A DNA stretch of 64,000 bases. It comes from Cenococcum geophilum 1.58 (lineage: Eukaryota; Ascomycota; Dothideomycetes; Gloniales; Gloniaceae). A program made the position numbers and the translations under genes. A model generated the notes under the pieces. The model did not search any database and had not been told where the DNA came from. It worked only from the letters and a program-made list of their open reading frames with translations. Below are positions 23,601-35,400 of this stretch, piece by piece. The first letter of the stretch is position 1. Every line of letters starts with the position of its first letter. The stretch covers positions 1,116,001-1,180,000 of the forward strand of contig KV748185.1 of NCBI GenBank assembly GCA_001692895.1. The letters run 5' to 3'.

Positions 23601-24800
23601 AAGGAATTCGTCCTAATAGAGCTTCCTATATCGCCAAATAGTCCTATAAAAGAGCTTCTTCGCTCTTGCTGTAACATTATATAGCTTAGGGTTGTCCCTT
23701 CCTTGCCTTTATATTACGCTATTCCTATTTCTCTAGTATATATATAACTTCCTTAGCGTTATAAAGTCTTTATTCTACTATCTTTTTATATACAGTAATA
23801 GTTTGGCCCGTTAGCAGTATACTTTAAGGGCTTTATTAACCTACCTGTTAAGGTAGTTAACTATTTCGTTTATATTTTCTATAGGGAATCCTATCTCTTT
23901 CTATTGCTCTATATCTTCTTATATCTTATCCTAGTTTATATTCTTAATAAGCAGCCTCTCCTAGCTCTTCTATATGTCTATATTAACCTAGAAGCTAGTA
24001 TAGATAGCTCTATAGTTTAATCCATACTTATACTCCTAGATAGCGCACTTTACTAGTTTACTTACTAGGCCTAAGGTTGTAAGCATAAGGTTAATTATTA
24101 ATGTTTGCCCCACGTTGCTTTTAAACGTAGGTATTTCTACTAAAAGTAGGCTCTAGAGTAACCGGTCCGCTATAAAGTTAATAATTGGCGCGCTTTCTTC
24201 CTACGTTAATATAGTACTAATATAACTTCCTCCCTATAGTAAATTATGCCGATTAAAGTTACCTATAATTACTACCTTAGTGTATAGGTCGCGTAATAGT
24301 TTACCCTAGATTAGCCTATTAATTATCTCTAGTCTACTAAAGAGCTCCTCTAGGTTCTCTTTCTTAGTTCTCCTTAAATATCTATTTAGAATATATACTA
24401 ATATAATTATAAGTCTTCTTTAGCTAATATGCGCTACTACCGCTATAATGTCTACTAAATCTACCTATAGCTATATAGCTGCTAGCTTTCTAGATGCCTA
24501 GATATATAACTTAACTAGGGGATACCGCTACTGCCTACTTATTAGGACAAACCTTATTTACTAGGGATTTAAGCTAGCTAGCACTACTTCCCTATCTAAG
24601 AGAAAGTAGTAAGGCTCCTAGCCTAGAATAAAGTAAAAGTCCGCTAGCGCTTCGTTATTATATAGCGCATACTACGCCTCCCTATACTTTTTTATATTCG
24701 CCTAAAGAATCTAAAGTTCTCTATTTATAGCGCTATTATATAAGAATCCTATCTATCTCTTTCCTATATACTAGGTATTTACGGTATAAGGCTTAATAAG
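20620..24800 (-). pseudogene. LINE ORF2 relic (EN-RT-RNase H), copy 2
   Basis: Same domain order as copy 1. The RT box around 22630-22672 reads FINDYSA, so only the first catalytic Asp is lost here, against two in copy 1. The endonuclease segment lies near 24235-24280 and RNase H near 21455-21815. Frames are interrupted throughout. Confidence 0.85.
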
Positions 24801-24804
24801 GACC

Positions 24805-26160
24805 CTAGTAGTTTACGTAGTATAGATTTACTATCTTATACCAGAGATAGCCTTCCCGCCTATATATTTTGCATATATTAGGTCGCGTATAGTTTCTAGC
24901 CCTATGTTTAAACCTTTTATATTTATAGCATGCTATAGGGGTATATTGCTCCTTAAATAGTAATATAATAATCGCGCCTCCCCTAAATAATATGTTATTT
25001 AACATAAGCAGCTTCTCTATATCCTCCTTTATTGCTATTTTAATAATTATTAATATATACTAGCTACGCGGCCTTAATTGTCCTAGCCATTTTATTATAT
25101 ATACCTCTACCCTATTTTCTACCCTAAAGCGCTCTATAGCTGACTTACTTACTTTTCCGCTATTAATGTTTATTGCTAAAGGTACTTTAACCTAGTCCGC
25201 CTTAATTATATACCACTTAGGTCCAATAAGCCTTGCCCTAGGGATATATAGTTTAAGCTATTAAGTAGTCGTCTACCTAAATATAGCTTCTTTATCTTTT
25301 TCTACTAAGAATCTAATAATGCTTGCGCTGTCGCTTGTTCGCTATACGCGGAAGTCCTTAAGTATAGCTCCCGTAAGCCCCTTAATATCCTTTATACCTT
25401 ATATAATAGTTTACTTTACTACTTTAGTAGTAGTTATTCTCTCTATTACCTCTAAACCTGCTTAGCTAATATCTATTACTAACTATTAATTAGGTTCCTT
25501 GGGGTTCCTGGCGCTTATTATTTATAGTAAGGTTATCTCTAACCTTACTATGCCTCTACTAGCCGCTATTAATGCCTATAATTATGTTAGAGCTAAGGGA
25601 GTGTTTAGTTACGCTTGTAAGGACCAGATAGCCTTTTAGAGTTTAGCATTTTGCTTTTTAAGGCTTTACTATTCCAATTTAATGTCTATAAGGTTATTTT
25701 TAATACTCTTAATAATGCTATTCTGGTTTATAATAATATTGCTCTACTATACTATAATTTCTTTAAGGCTTTTAATAAGTTAATAAAATTTATTATAATT
25801 AATACCTCCTCCTTTATATTTAGGTAAGGTAGAGACTCTTACTATAGGGAATAGAGGCAGTATATGCTGTATAGCTTATAGTCCGGTTTATAGTGCGGTT
25901 ATTTACTATTTAAACTATACTAATATTTAGGCTCGTGTCCTTAGTAACTGCTAGGCCTCTTATACCTTCGCGCTCGGTTTCTTTGTACGTCTTAGTGAAG
26001 CTACTAGCGGGTCTAGAGGTGGTGTTGCTAATACGCGTTTAGGGGTTAAAGCAGCCATTGGGGCTCTGGGGCTTCGTTCGGTGGGCCGCAGGGGCCGCCT
26101 TATAGCGGGAACTAGCTAAACGAAAGACTAGGATTCGATTAAAAGAATGTCCGAGATGAA
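24805..26160 (-). pseudogene. LINE ORF1 (gag-like) relic, copy 2
   Basis: A short open stretch (24805-25005) preserves two zinc knuckles, ACYKYKRFKHRARNY followed by ICKIYRREGYLWYK (24837-24930). In CCHC terms several Cys and His have become Tyr by TGT-to-TAT or CAT-to-TAT changes, again RIP-type. Gag-like nucleic-acid-binding ORF1 proteins of Tad1 elements carry such knuckles at the C terminus. Confidence 0.8.
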
Positions 26161-26350
26161 TATCCTCCTCTTTCAAAAGTTCTACCACGCTTGTTCGCAA
26201 CAAGGGTGTCGCCGAAGCGCGTCGGCCACCTTCCCTGCTAGCGCTTACAGGATGAGAGCTTCGGGCGAATTTACGCGCAATTCTAAAAACGGCTAATAGG
26301 AAGGCTGCTCACTCGTAGCGGTCATGGAGGAACAAGCTCGAGGCCGGGAA

Positions 26351-26400
26351 CAGCCAATGAATGGGAGAACGCTCCTGAAAAGATTCTGGCACCAGCCAAT
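26351..26400 (+). promoter_or_regulatory. two CCAAT boxes upstream of Clr5-like gene
   Basis: ACAGCCAATGA (CCAAT at 26354-26358) and CCAGCCAATCA (26396-26400) lie about 200 and 160 bp before the ATG at 26556. Fungal HAP/NF-Y complexes bind such CCAAT elements. No clear TATA box is seen. The assignment is by motif and position only. Confidence 0.45.
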
Positions 26401-26555
26401 CATATCGCGGTGCAAATGCAGCCCCATCACCGTTTCGCTACGACCCCACTGGACGCGGGTACAAGTACCGTTCTCACCGCGAGAGGTTCATGTGAAGCGA
26501 AATCTGTATTTGCTCCTTACTAAGCTTCTTATCTTCGTGCTGTGTCTAATTCATC

Positions 26556-28116
26556 ATGCCCACCGACCTCACTAAAGATGACTGGGATTTGGACCAGGCT
26601 ACAATTCGGTCTCTCTACCTTGCCGAGAACAGCGGTGTGATGCAGCAAATGTTGACGAAATATGGGTTCAACGCCACGTAAGAAACCCCTTCCAAGTCTT
26701 GTCTCGACGTCCACTAATAATACCTCAAGAAAAGCCCAGGATGATCGGCATTCACCGTTATATTCCACCACCAGCGGAAGAAATTTGAAGACGGCAGACC
26801 CCAAGTGTTGGAGATGCATTCTTCTAGACAAGCCGGTAAGACTTTGATCTATTACTTTACTATGTCTGGAAATACTAGCTGACAATCTGTAGTGCGACTC
26901 CCGAACCATCTGTCAGACTTGTGTCGACGACCGTGGACATGAACCGTCGCTTCTAGACTGCACAAGAGGATTATTGGCAGATAATTGGGAACAGGTACCA
27001 TCTAGTAGGTAGAGCTTGCCACCTAACGCTCTTCCCTATTCCATGGCTAGCCCAGCTAACTTCACTAACAGAACTCACCGAGCTCGCTGACGGGGTCTGG
27101 ATTTTGCGCACCGGTCCCATTCACTGGAAAATAGCCGTCGACTACACGAGTCTGGGTCGAGAAAAGGGTTTCGAGTCCGCTATCGTGGACTTGCCGTGGT
27201 TCGTGAATGGCGATTCTGTGCCAGAGGAGCGCGACACGGCGCATGTCAAATTCCTAAATCAGTTTGAAACAATCCAGGTTCGCTGGAACGACTACGAACA
27301 AATTACGGAAGATATCATCTCGTCGGCTGCTAACTACCAGAAATCCCTCCTGCAAGTTGAGGGTAGGGACCTCTGGGAAGCAGACGAGGACATACTGGTC
27401 TTGCTCGCTCTCCGATGTCTAGTGATATCCCATGATCTGTCACAAATCGGCGCCAACCTTCCCTACGGCCGGGTGATAGACGAAGACCTCGACTGTAAAC
27501 ACTGGCAGGTGGTGGAAGCCGAACTGCATCCTCATCCAAGAAGACCCCTTAGTGGCCAAATGCTGTGCCCATCAATCGAACTTTGGCAGATGTCGGAAGA
27601 TTACGAGTTGCCAAACGACCGGAAGGAACACACTAATACACTCCGTTTTCTTCTCCGGAAAACGTTTCAGACAGCCCAGAAACTGCTTCTCCGAGGTCGA
27701 CCTGAAGACTGGCCGACCCTATTCTATACCCTCTGTTTGTTGATGATAGTATATGGTACCTTCGACCTGGCAAGTAGCTTTACCCGTGTTCTTCGTCGCA
27801 CTAGCAGAGAATTTCGTAAAGCCTTGAAATCTTTAATTCGGCTCTTCCTCTATTGCTGTGGAGATCTCCACCCACTAAATAATGCATTCGATATCAGGTC
27901 GTATGCATTAATGGTAGGTGGAAACACTCTTCTTATCGAGCACTATATGGAGATGAACAGCATATGGGTTGAATGTCGTACGTTCTCAAACCTGCTGGTG
28001 CGATGTCTAACGAGCTAATGAAATTTCGAGGGCGCAACTTCGACGTTGTCGAAAATGCAGATGACTTCTTCAAACACCTTGAAAATTATTGTGCAGCATT
28101 CGTGATTCTATTTTAG
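26556..28116 (+). CDS. Clr5-domain protein with Cys-rich segment
   Basis: Five exons: 26556-26677, 26730-26835, 26893-26994, 27056-27977 and 28031-28116 (445 residues). Introns begin GTAAGA, GTAAGA, GTACCA and GTACGT and end CAAG, TAG, CAG and GAG. The first 41 residues (MPTDLTKDDWDLDQATIRSL, then LYLAENSG and KYGFNAT) followed by KAQ...RNLKT match the Clr5 DNA-binding-type N-terminal domain of fungi. Exons 2-3 join into a cluster CWRCILLDKPCDSRTICQTC, reminiscent of a fungal Zn-binding Cys cluster. The rest (about 330 residues) is helical and unassigned. All splice phases agree. The fourth intron is the least certain: without it the frame ends at 28018. Likely nuclear and regulatory by family; targets are unknown. 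Confidence 0.72.
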
Positions 28117-29587
28117 CGGTATGTCAATGCCACACTTCTAATAATATATCATGAAGACTCATTTTACAGGGCATGAAGGGCGTTGACTTCGTGTTTACCA
28201 GACTAAATCTGAGGTCAATTGTATCTCTTACATATACTGCTAAGGCACGCCTCAACTATCGAGGAAGAAGCGGCATCTTTAAATTCCGTTCGTGGTTCGT
28301 CGCATTCGGTGGCCTCCCGACCTGACTTCGTTTTCTTTGGGGCTTCTGGGACGCCTGAACCTGGGTTCTGGGTGTCGTGGTGCTTTTAGTGTACTCCCTC
28401 GAACCTTCATAGGTGGCAGGGCATCATACCAATTTCCAAATAGAATAGCTCCATACTGCATTTAGAGAACGAGAGTACTCACAGATGCCTAAGAACGCAA
28501 AATAGAAATAGCGCTTGCGTAGAAATGTTCTAGTGGGAACTTTGCTCCGAAAGGGTGCTTACAATTTACTTATTTCTATAGTGGACATCAACCTTGGAGC
28601 CTCGAGAGTTCGAAAATCTCAGTGTGGTCGGTTTTTATCTCGCAGATGATGGGATGCATGCGAGGCTGGGACGGCAGCTTATTGCAACCACCATCCAATT
28701 GGTGTCGATGCTGCCGNCATGGCAGCAGAAAACACTCCCCAGGATACCTGAGTGGCATTAGATAATGCTTCTTTGGTCTATAGAAGAGGAAGGATGCAGC
28801 ATAGCTACTAAAGATCCAAATTTGGGGCTTGCTTCTCGCGAGCGAACTACAGCGTAGGTGGAAAACATGTCTCTAGGCGAAGGAGATTCGTGAATTAAGA
28901 TAAATGATGGAACCGGCCTGCTGTCAGGGGTATAGAGAATTTGGTTAAGATCATGAAATTTCCACTGCCTGCCATCCAACAGCTATTATCGCTTAATGTA
29001 GTAATGTAATATGCCGCATACAATGCTCCAAACCAACTGGTTCCTTGCAACTCACGTTGTGATTACCGGTCGTTTGATCCTGGACTGGTGATCAGCAATT
29101 GGCCAAGAGTATCCGGCGGGGCACTCTTCTACTTGGGTCTGGGCAAATCATAGCTAGCTAGATGCAATACTTCAGTTTTTGAACTTCTACCTGATGCGGA
29201 ATCCGACATTTTCCCTCTTGGATTGATTTGCCTTCTAATTTCACATTAACCGAGCAAAGGGGGAAGTAACAGTCTCGGACAAGACGAGAACGGAACTTCC
29301 GCAATTGTATGGTGGAAGCATGAATTTCGTGGCTCTTCCCGGTGACTCTTGGCACAAATTTACCCCGCCTACCCCGCTATAATAGGACAAATGCATCATT
29401 GATCATCTCCGTCGTCCTTATGGATATCAGGAACCTTCGCGGGCCAGAACCACATTATTGAAAGGGTTAAGGACTTAAAAGCGGGATAACCAGGACGAAC
29501 AACGACCATGGCAGGCACGTGAGCTATTATTCTCTTCCACGAACTTTTGCTAATAATGCATCTCTAGAGAACAATCGTAAGCCATGA
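28117..29587. other. intergenic, no convincing gene
   Basis: Normal composition with several short minus-strand frames (for example 28279-28461 and 28758-28979), but no recognisable domain or consistent splice structure. One ambiguous base at 28717. Confidence 0.4.
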
Positions 29588-30703
29588 CCAGGGTCCTCCA
29601 ATCACACTGCTGCTCACCGTATAGAAGACCAGAATCAATATTCAGGTTGGTATCCTCCACCGCCTCCTTCCACCAGCCGCACGCCATATGCATCACCGTT
29701 GCCATCCGCAAATGGCGGATCATATCCTGCGTCTATCACCAACGCCCCAACATCACAAGCCTACGCACCACCTCCGCACAACCTACGGCAAACTCAACAG
29801 CCCTACTCCCAATCTCCGCAAAACATGCAGCAAAATCCGCAGGGCCACTATCAGTCTCCGCAGAACTCACAGCAGACTTCACAACCCTACTACTCACCCA
29901 CCCAGGGACCGCAGCAAGCTTCACCATACGCGGGCGGCATACCACCGTCTAGTCTCGCAAACCCCTATTCCTGGGCACCTGCCGTAGCGTACGGTTCTCC
30001 ACCCACTTCACCCACAGCTCCACCCAACGCCTTCACATCCGCTCCTCCCCCTCAGCCGCAACGCCGCCGGTCGTCCTTCCGCTCCATAGTGGGCAACGTC
30101 ATTCGTGAAGCTTTTTCCCCCGTACCAACCTACACCAACTCTATGCCGCAGCAAGCCCCGACCTACGCACCCAACCCCACCCCGGCCGCCGGCGTCATCA
30201 TCGTGAATCGCGTCGCCTTGGATCCCACATCACCCTCCCTCTTGCAACGCCACGCCCTGGTCCCCGTGCAGCCAGGGCGGTACTGGTACGACGCCCGCAG
30301 CGGCGCCTGGGGCCTAGACGGCGGCCCGTGCCTTGGCGCGATCGCACCGGGCCTGCCACTCGGGGGCCCGCTCCCTGCCGACGCGTCCGGGCCCTCCACG
30401 ACCGGTGTCTTCATTAACGGGCGGCAGATCCACGCGACGGACGCGCTACAGCTGCAGATGATGGGGATCACGCCGATACCGGGAAGATGGTGGGTGGAGG
30501 CGGATGGAAGATATGGGCTAGAGGGGATGCCGATTGCGATGGGGAATCTCATGGTGCAGGCAATGGCAGCGGGTGGTGGAGGAGGGGGTCAGAGCTGGAG
30601 TACGAGCGGAGGGAGCTTTGGGGGGACGGATGGGAGTGGGTTTGGGTATGTGGGAGGGACGGACTCAACGGGGCGTATGTGGAGTGTGAGTTATGGGTCG
30701 TGA
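29588..30703 (+). CDS. Pro/Gln-rich protein with duplicated GRxW module
   Basis: The reading frame is open from 29588 to TGA at 30701-30703. The initiator is not resolved: a first exon around ATGGCAGGC (29509) with a GTGAGC donor is attractive but I could not make its phase fit. The N-terminal half is low complexity (Tyr/Pro/Gln, with QSPQN-type repeats), probably disordered. A basic patch QRRRSSFRSIVGNVI follows. The C-terminal part holds two copies of one module: (N)R...LLQRHALVPVQPGRYWYDA...GLDGGP and NGRQIHATDALQLQMMG...PGRWWVEADGRYGLEG. Similar PGRYWxDxxGxxGxEGGP modules occur in bacterial and fungal proteins of unknown role. The tail is Gly/Ser-rich. Function unknown. Confidence 0.6.
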   Translation, partial: PGSSNHTAAHRIEDQNQYSGWYPPPPPSTSRTPYASPLPSANGGSYPASITNAPTSQAYAPPPHNLRQTQQPYSQSPQNMQQNPQGHYQSPQNSQQTSQPYYSPTQGPQQASPYAGGIPPSSLANPYSWAPAVAYGSPPTSPTAPPNAFTSAPPPQPQRRRSSFRSIVGNVIREAFSPVPTYTNSMPQQAPTYAPNPTPAAGVIIVNRVALDPTSPSLLQRHALVPVQPGRYWYDARSGAWGLDGGPCLGAIAPGLPLGGPLPADASGPSTTGVFINGRQIHATDALQLQMMGITPIPGRWWVEADGRYGLEGMPIAMGNLMVQAMAAGGGGGGQSWSTSGGSFGGTDGSGFGYVGGTDSTGRMWSVSYGS

Positions 30704-32020
30704 AAGGAGGCGTGCAGGAATTTTGAGTGGGCGGGAATGGATGGATGTTCAAATTTGTTCGGCGAACGCTAATAGACAACTTGCGCGGTCGGGGCAGGGG
30801 TTGCCTCCTAGTATCTTACACCTTAATATTATGGCGTTCTTTCGTAATCAACTAGGCCCTATATAGAAGGCTCGGCGCAGTATGCAAAGCCTTGTCGAAT
30901 TTGACGTTTTGTAACCGTCGGTAAGGAGGCGTTCTATATGCGGCTTAGTAGTAAGCAATCCTGCAGATTCTGCAGATCCTGCGGAGCTCTGCCGAATAAC
31001 CTCATATCACTCCTGCCTACCACTCTTATTGCCATGGATTTTGACGACGACGACGGCGCTGAATTTAATGCAGCTGCTGGAGCCATCCTTGCTATAACTT
31101 CTGCCACATAACCGGTATACCGCTCATCTAATTACTGCTTTTTGTGTCCTCTGGCAACTAAGTAAAGGCTGGTGAACCAGATAGTGTCGGTAAAGACGGC
31201 TGACGATATATTTTGGTAAGCTTAAATTTGGTTTAGAAAAGCTGACGATCTTCTGCAGGGCTACAGACAAATCTTCCTTATATACACCACCTCCGATGAA
31301 CTTAACTCCCACGTATATCGTTCCTACTACCCCTTTCTACCTCCTCAGAGGCTCTAATGCCTCCTAAGAGACCCGCATACAGCACGCCTGCCTTTAAGGC
31401 ATCTTAAAAGCGTGTATAATATGGAGTCAGAAGTTAAACAGGAAGCCGACGGCCACGATCGTATATATCGGCAGCAAAGGTTAAGCTTCTGCAGGGCTTA
31501 CTTCCGAGCCTCCTGCTGAACGCCTTAGTCAAAAAATATGCGCCTTACCTGATAGAATACGCCTTACCCGATCCTAGCGTTCGGCTTAAATAAGCCGATT
31601 ATAGCTAATTTAAAGGACGGGTAAATACGAGCTCGTCGCGCCACCAATTTGGGCTGCATTAGCTGTATTTTATAAAGGTAGGGGGTCCTCGAAGCTGGCG
31701 CCTGGGGCGTCATCTTGGCGGGTGTATGTAGTCTAGTTTCCAGCTGCGCAAGTTGTCTAATATTAAACCCATTGTTGATGAACTGCCACTTGGGCGCCTC
31801 AGCCGCTTGGTCGGTGTGAGGGCGGGAGCAGGGGGTGGCCGCCTCCTTAAATTCCTTAGCGGAGTGGGTGAGTCAACTAAGATAATCTCAACTCGTACTC
31901 TCGGACACCTCCTTTCCCTTAAGGATTTGTCTGTTTATACAATATACCCTATTTTTCTATTAATTGGTCTCCCTATCCGCATCCTTACCTCACATGCTTA
32001 TACTTTTAATAACGCGTTTT
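30704..32020. other. gene-poor, probable old TE debris
   Basis: Composition is intermediate. A tiny frame at 31034-31111 (MDFDDDDGAEFNAAAGAILA) after a Gly/Cys-poor leader could be the broken start of a transposon protein. Around 31330-31740 stop-containing frames resemble degraded coding DNA (MPPKRPAYSTPAFKAS at about 31358). A short CTGCAG/CTGCC-rich segment at 30960-31000 resembles a motif found in the LTRs. No intact gene. Confidence 0.35.
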
Positions 32021-32190
32021 TTAACTTTAATAAAATTAATATTAGGACTAAACGATAGCCGTATTATAAAAATTATAGTATATGAAAGTCCTAAGTCTTA
32101 AAAATATTATATTAACTTTTAGTAATAATAACGCGTTATATAAATAAATTAATTAGATATCCGTAATATCGGTTTAGCGGATTTTGCTTA
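32021..32190. repeat. RIPed fragment related to island A
   Basis: TTAACTTTAATAAAATTAAT at 32021-32040 is identical to positions 11-30. ATATCCGTAATATCGG at about 32159-32174 closely matches 6111-6126. CA/TG are depleted. It is probably a short piece of the same repeat family. Confidence 0.55.
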
Positions 32191-32437
32191 TGCTTTTAAC
32201 AAAGCTCGCTAATGTGCCTTAGACGTGATTTTGTAATTTGCTCGTAAGTCCTTTTGCTTGCCCTTTTCTGATGTTTTTCTTTCCGCAGTACGTACCTTTC
32301 CTCTCCAGACACAACGCACACGCTAATCATGGTTATGACTAGATTCATCAAGAGCTTCAGGCCCGAAGCCAAATATTGCGAAACATGCAACTCGCAGGTA
32401 AGCCAGAATACTGGCAAACGATCCTTGCTAGCGGACC

Positions 32438-35400
32438 TCAAACCGACAGGCTCTTCGTCATCATAAAATGTCCATTGGCCTCTCCGCCGAATTGTCGAGC
32501 CCACCGGCCCTTTATGCACCACCCACCACCCTCGGTCTTGTCAACCAAGCCCTCGTACATCCACCCAAACTTAGGATACAGCTTCACGAACCTGACGGCC
32601 CTCCTAGACATAATCTGGCCATGAATGGTGAACTCTGCGACTGTATCTTCCCCCCCGCCCTCGAATAGGGTGAGGTTTTTCTTCAGAGCGCTCAGCGACT
32701 CCCTGGAGACGGTCTTGATCTCGAACTCTGTGGGATCGCTGAGTTCTGAGCGCGTGTAGCTGTAGCTGTAGCTTCCCGCCCACTTGCCCACGAGGGTGTC
32801 CGCCCACCAGCCGGGGTCAGGGTCGGCGCGGCTCCCGCCGCCAGCGCCAGCCGCAGCCGGCTGCTCGTCCTCGATTCCCGAATCGTTTTCGGTCCCGCCG
32901 ACGTTGTCATCCGTGTTTTCGCCGTCGTCGTCGTCGATGTCGGCGTCTAGAGCACCGTGCGCGATGAGCGTCTTGATCAAGTCGGTGCGGGTCATGCCGC
33001 TGCGGCTGCCGGCCCTCTCAAGGGCGGCCAGCAGGGCTGGGCTGTTGTTGGTAGAGCGCCGGCTCTCGGCCAGCATGAGCGCCACGAGCTCACGCGAGTT
33101 CTGGTTGACGGCCAGCTGCAACGCCGACGACCATGAGCCGCCGGAGCCGCCGATCCGGTGATGCATGTCGGCCCCGCGCTGTAGGAGCAGCTGTACCACG
33201 TCGTGCGATCGATTGGCCACTGCCACCGGGAGCATAGCGTCGGGCATGAGGTCGCGCGCGCCCGGAAAGCGTCGCCAGGCCGGGTCCAGGACCATGTCCC
33301 TCTGCACGTCGGTGCCCCAGGACCGCTCCCTTATCATCTTCTCTTCCGTGTCGGACCAGACTACCGCATCTTCGTACATGTCCACAGAGCTGTTGTCCGA
33401 TCCCTTGGGTTTGAGTATGTTTTCGGACAGCTGGTTGTAGAGGGCCCGCTGCTCTGTCTTCAGCGCGAGGGCTAAGATGTCTCGTACCACGTCGCCGCTG
33501 ACGGTCGACCGAGTGAGGCCCTTCAGGAGTGACTCGACCAGGTCGACATAGCCGTTCTCGAGGGCTACGGCCAGTCTAGCGGGTAGCGACGTTGTGGTGG
33601 AGGCGCTCGTGCTTTCGTGGCTGTTGAATATCTCTATCACGCTCGTGGCGCGTCGTCTCACCGCCATGGCGAATGGCGTCAGGGCGTCTTCCGCCTCGAC
33701 TAGCGGCGAGGCGCCGTGGGCGAGCATGAGCTCGGCGCATTCCTTGGAGTTCTCTTGAACGGCGTAATGCAATGGCGTCCAGCCGTCGTCGTCCCTCGCC
33801 TCCACGGCGGCTTGGCGTTCTAGCAGCAGCCGTGCGATGGGTGCCGACCCGAACGAACATGCCGCGTGCAGTGCTGTTACACCCCGCAAGGTTTGCCAGT
33901 GCAGATCCGCGCCGTGGTCGAGCAGCAGCTTGACTATGTCCCCACTCTCCATCTCTATTGCTAGGAACAGCGGTGCCTGCTGAGTGCGGGTTATCTCGTT
34001 CGCGTCGGCGCCCTTGTCGAGGAGATACTTTACCACATTTAGGTGCTTCTGCATCATCGCTCGGATCAGCGGCGAGCGGCCTGACTTCGACTTCAAGTTC
34101 ACGTTGGCTCCCGCTTCGACGAGCTTCGTCACTATGTCGATAGCCCCGAGCCCGCAGGCGTGATGTAGCGCCGTCTTTCCGTTCTCGTCGACCGCATCGA
34201 GCTCCTTGCAACTACCAACGAGTTGATTAAAGATGTCGTCTGACCCCAGAAGGACTGCTGCGATCAGAGGGGTGCCGTATCTCCCTCCCTTCTGAGACGC
34301 GTTGGCCTTGTGCTCCAGCAAGACCTTGACCGTAGGCCCCTGCCCATTCACGACCGCGGCTTGCAGGGGACTTCCCAGCTCTCCTCCCCCAAGATTGCAG
34401 TCGCCAGGCTTGGCTTTGATCAAGCGCTCCACGACATCGCTAAGGCCGAGGATAGCAGCGTAGTACACCGGAGACGGACTGATTCCACGTCTCGTGGTTA
34501 GCATCAAGTCTTCGTCCGGCCCCCTGCCCGAGCCGCCCGCTTCGTCTTCTGAGTCGTCCGTTTCGTCCTCCGAGTCGTCCGATTGGCCTGTGTCCAGTGA
34601 TCCATAAGCACTGTCGGCACGCCCTTGAGCTTTCCCACACGCAGGCCGTTGTACACCGCCGCCTGGATCTCGGCTGTTGTCTTGCAAATGCGCTTCGAAC
34701 AGCTCTGCCCAGGTCCTCCAATGCGCCGTGCTGAACAGCCCCCAGACCATCTTGGGCGTGTCGGGTCGGGTGTCGCTAGACTCTCCACGACAGAAGTGGT
34801 CGTGCCAACTTGCCACCGTGTAGGAGAAGAATGGATAAGTGCCGAAGAAGGCAGCTATACTCTCCAAGCCGTTCTTGGATGCGTTGTCGAATTCGTCGTA
34901 GCACATGTACTGGAGACACAGACTTGCCATCCAATCGTGCTCGGTGTTCTCTTCCCCAAAACACAGCCTCCGATTTGACTTGCTGATGCAGAAAGGGTTT
35001 TGCAGCAAGAATTCCTTGACGGAGAAGTGGACAAAGTGGATCGTATGCGACGCCAGCGGGGTGTTCTCGTCTTCCTTGCGCAGCTCGATGAGGGATCCGC
35101 AGGGCATCCGTATGTAGTTGTCGACGTACTTTTCGTCCATGCTCTCCTCTGTGAAAGGATCTGGGAGGTTGTCGTGGGGATATTCCGGGGGCGAGTCGTT
35201 GAAGGAGACGGCAATAGCCTCGGCCATTTCGCGCACCGTCAGCGGCCGAGTGGCGAAGAGGACCCATTTCAGAATCACCACGGCTCGCGCGGTAAGATTT
35301 TGGTCGCCTTTGGGGTTTAGAATCCTATCTAGCTCCCTTCGGTAAGCATCGTGTATCTCGCTAGGTGTTTCCTCAAGTAGCTTGTTCACTTCCCACCTAG

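Larger units (their letters stand above)
20484..26195 (-). mobile_element. Tad1-like LINE, copy 2 (RIPed, tandem)
   Basis: Second head-to-tail copy, collinear with copy 1 over its whole length, including the GTATGTATATATAT tail at 20487-20507 and the 5' sequence AATCCTAG/AGTTAAACGAAAG-like region near 26100-26190. It is slightly less mutated than copy 1, especially near its 5' end (26060-26195), where TG/CA reappear. Both copies end at TTCGCAAC, at about 20480-20487 and about 26188-26195. The junction between copies contains no unique DNA. Confidence 0.88.

Noticed and set aside
27330..27539. Minus-strand frame opposite the Clr5-type gene
   Set aside because: Shadow of the plus-strand exon 4.
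29584..29987. Two His/Thr-rich frames overlapping the Pro/Gln-rich gene
   Set aside because: Alternate-frame readings of the CCA/CAG-rich coding repeat.
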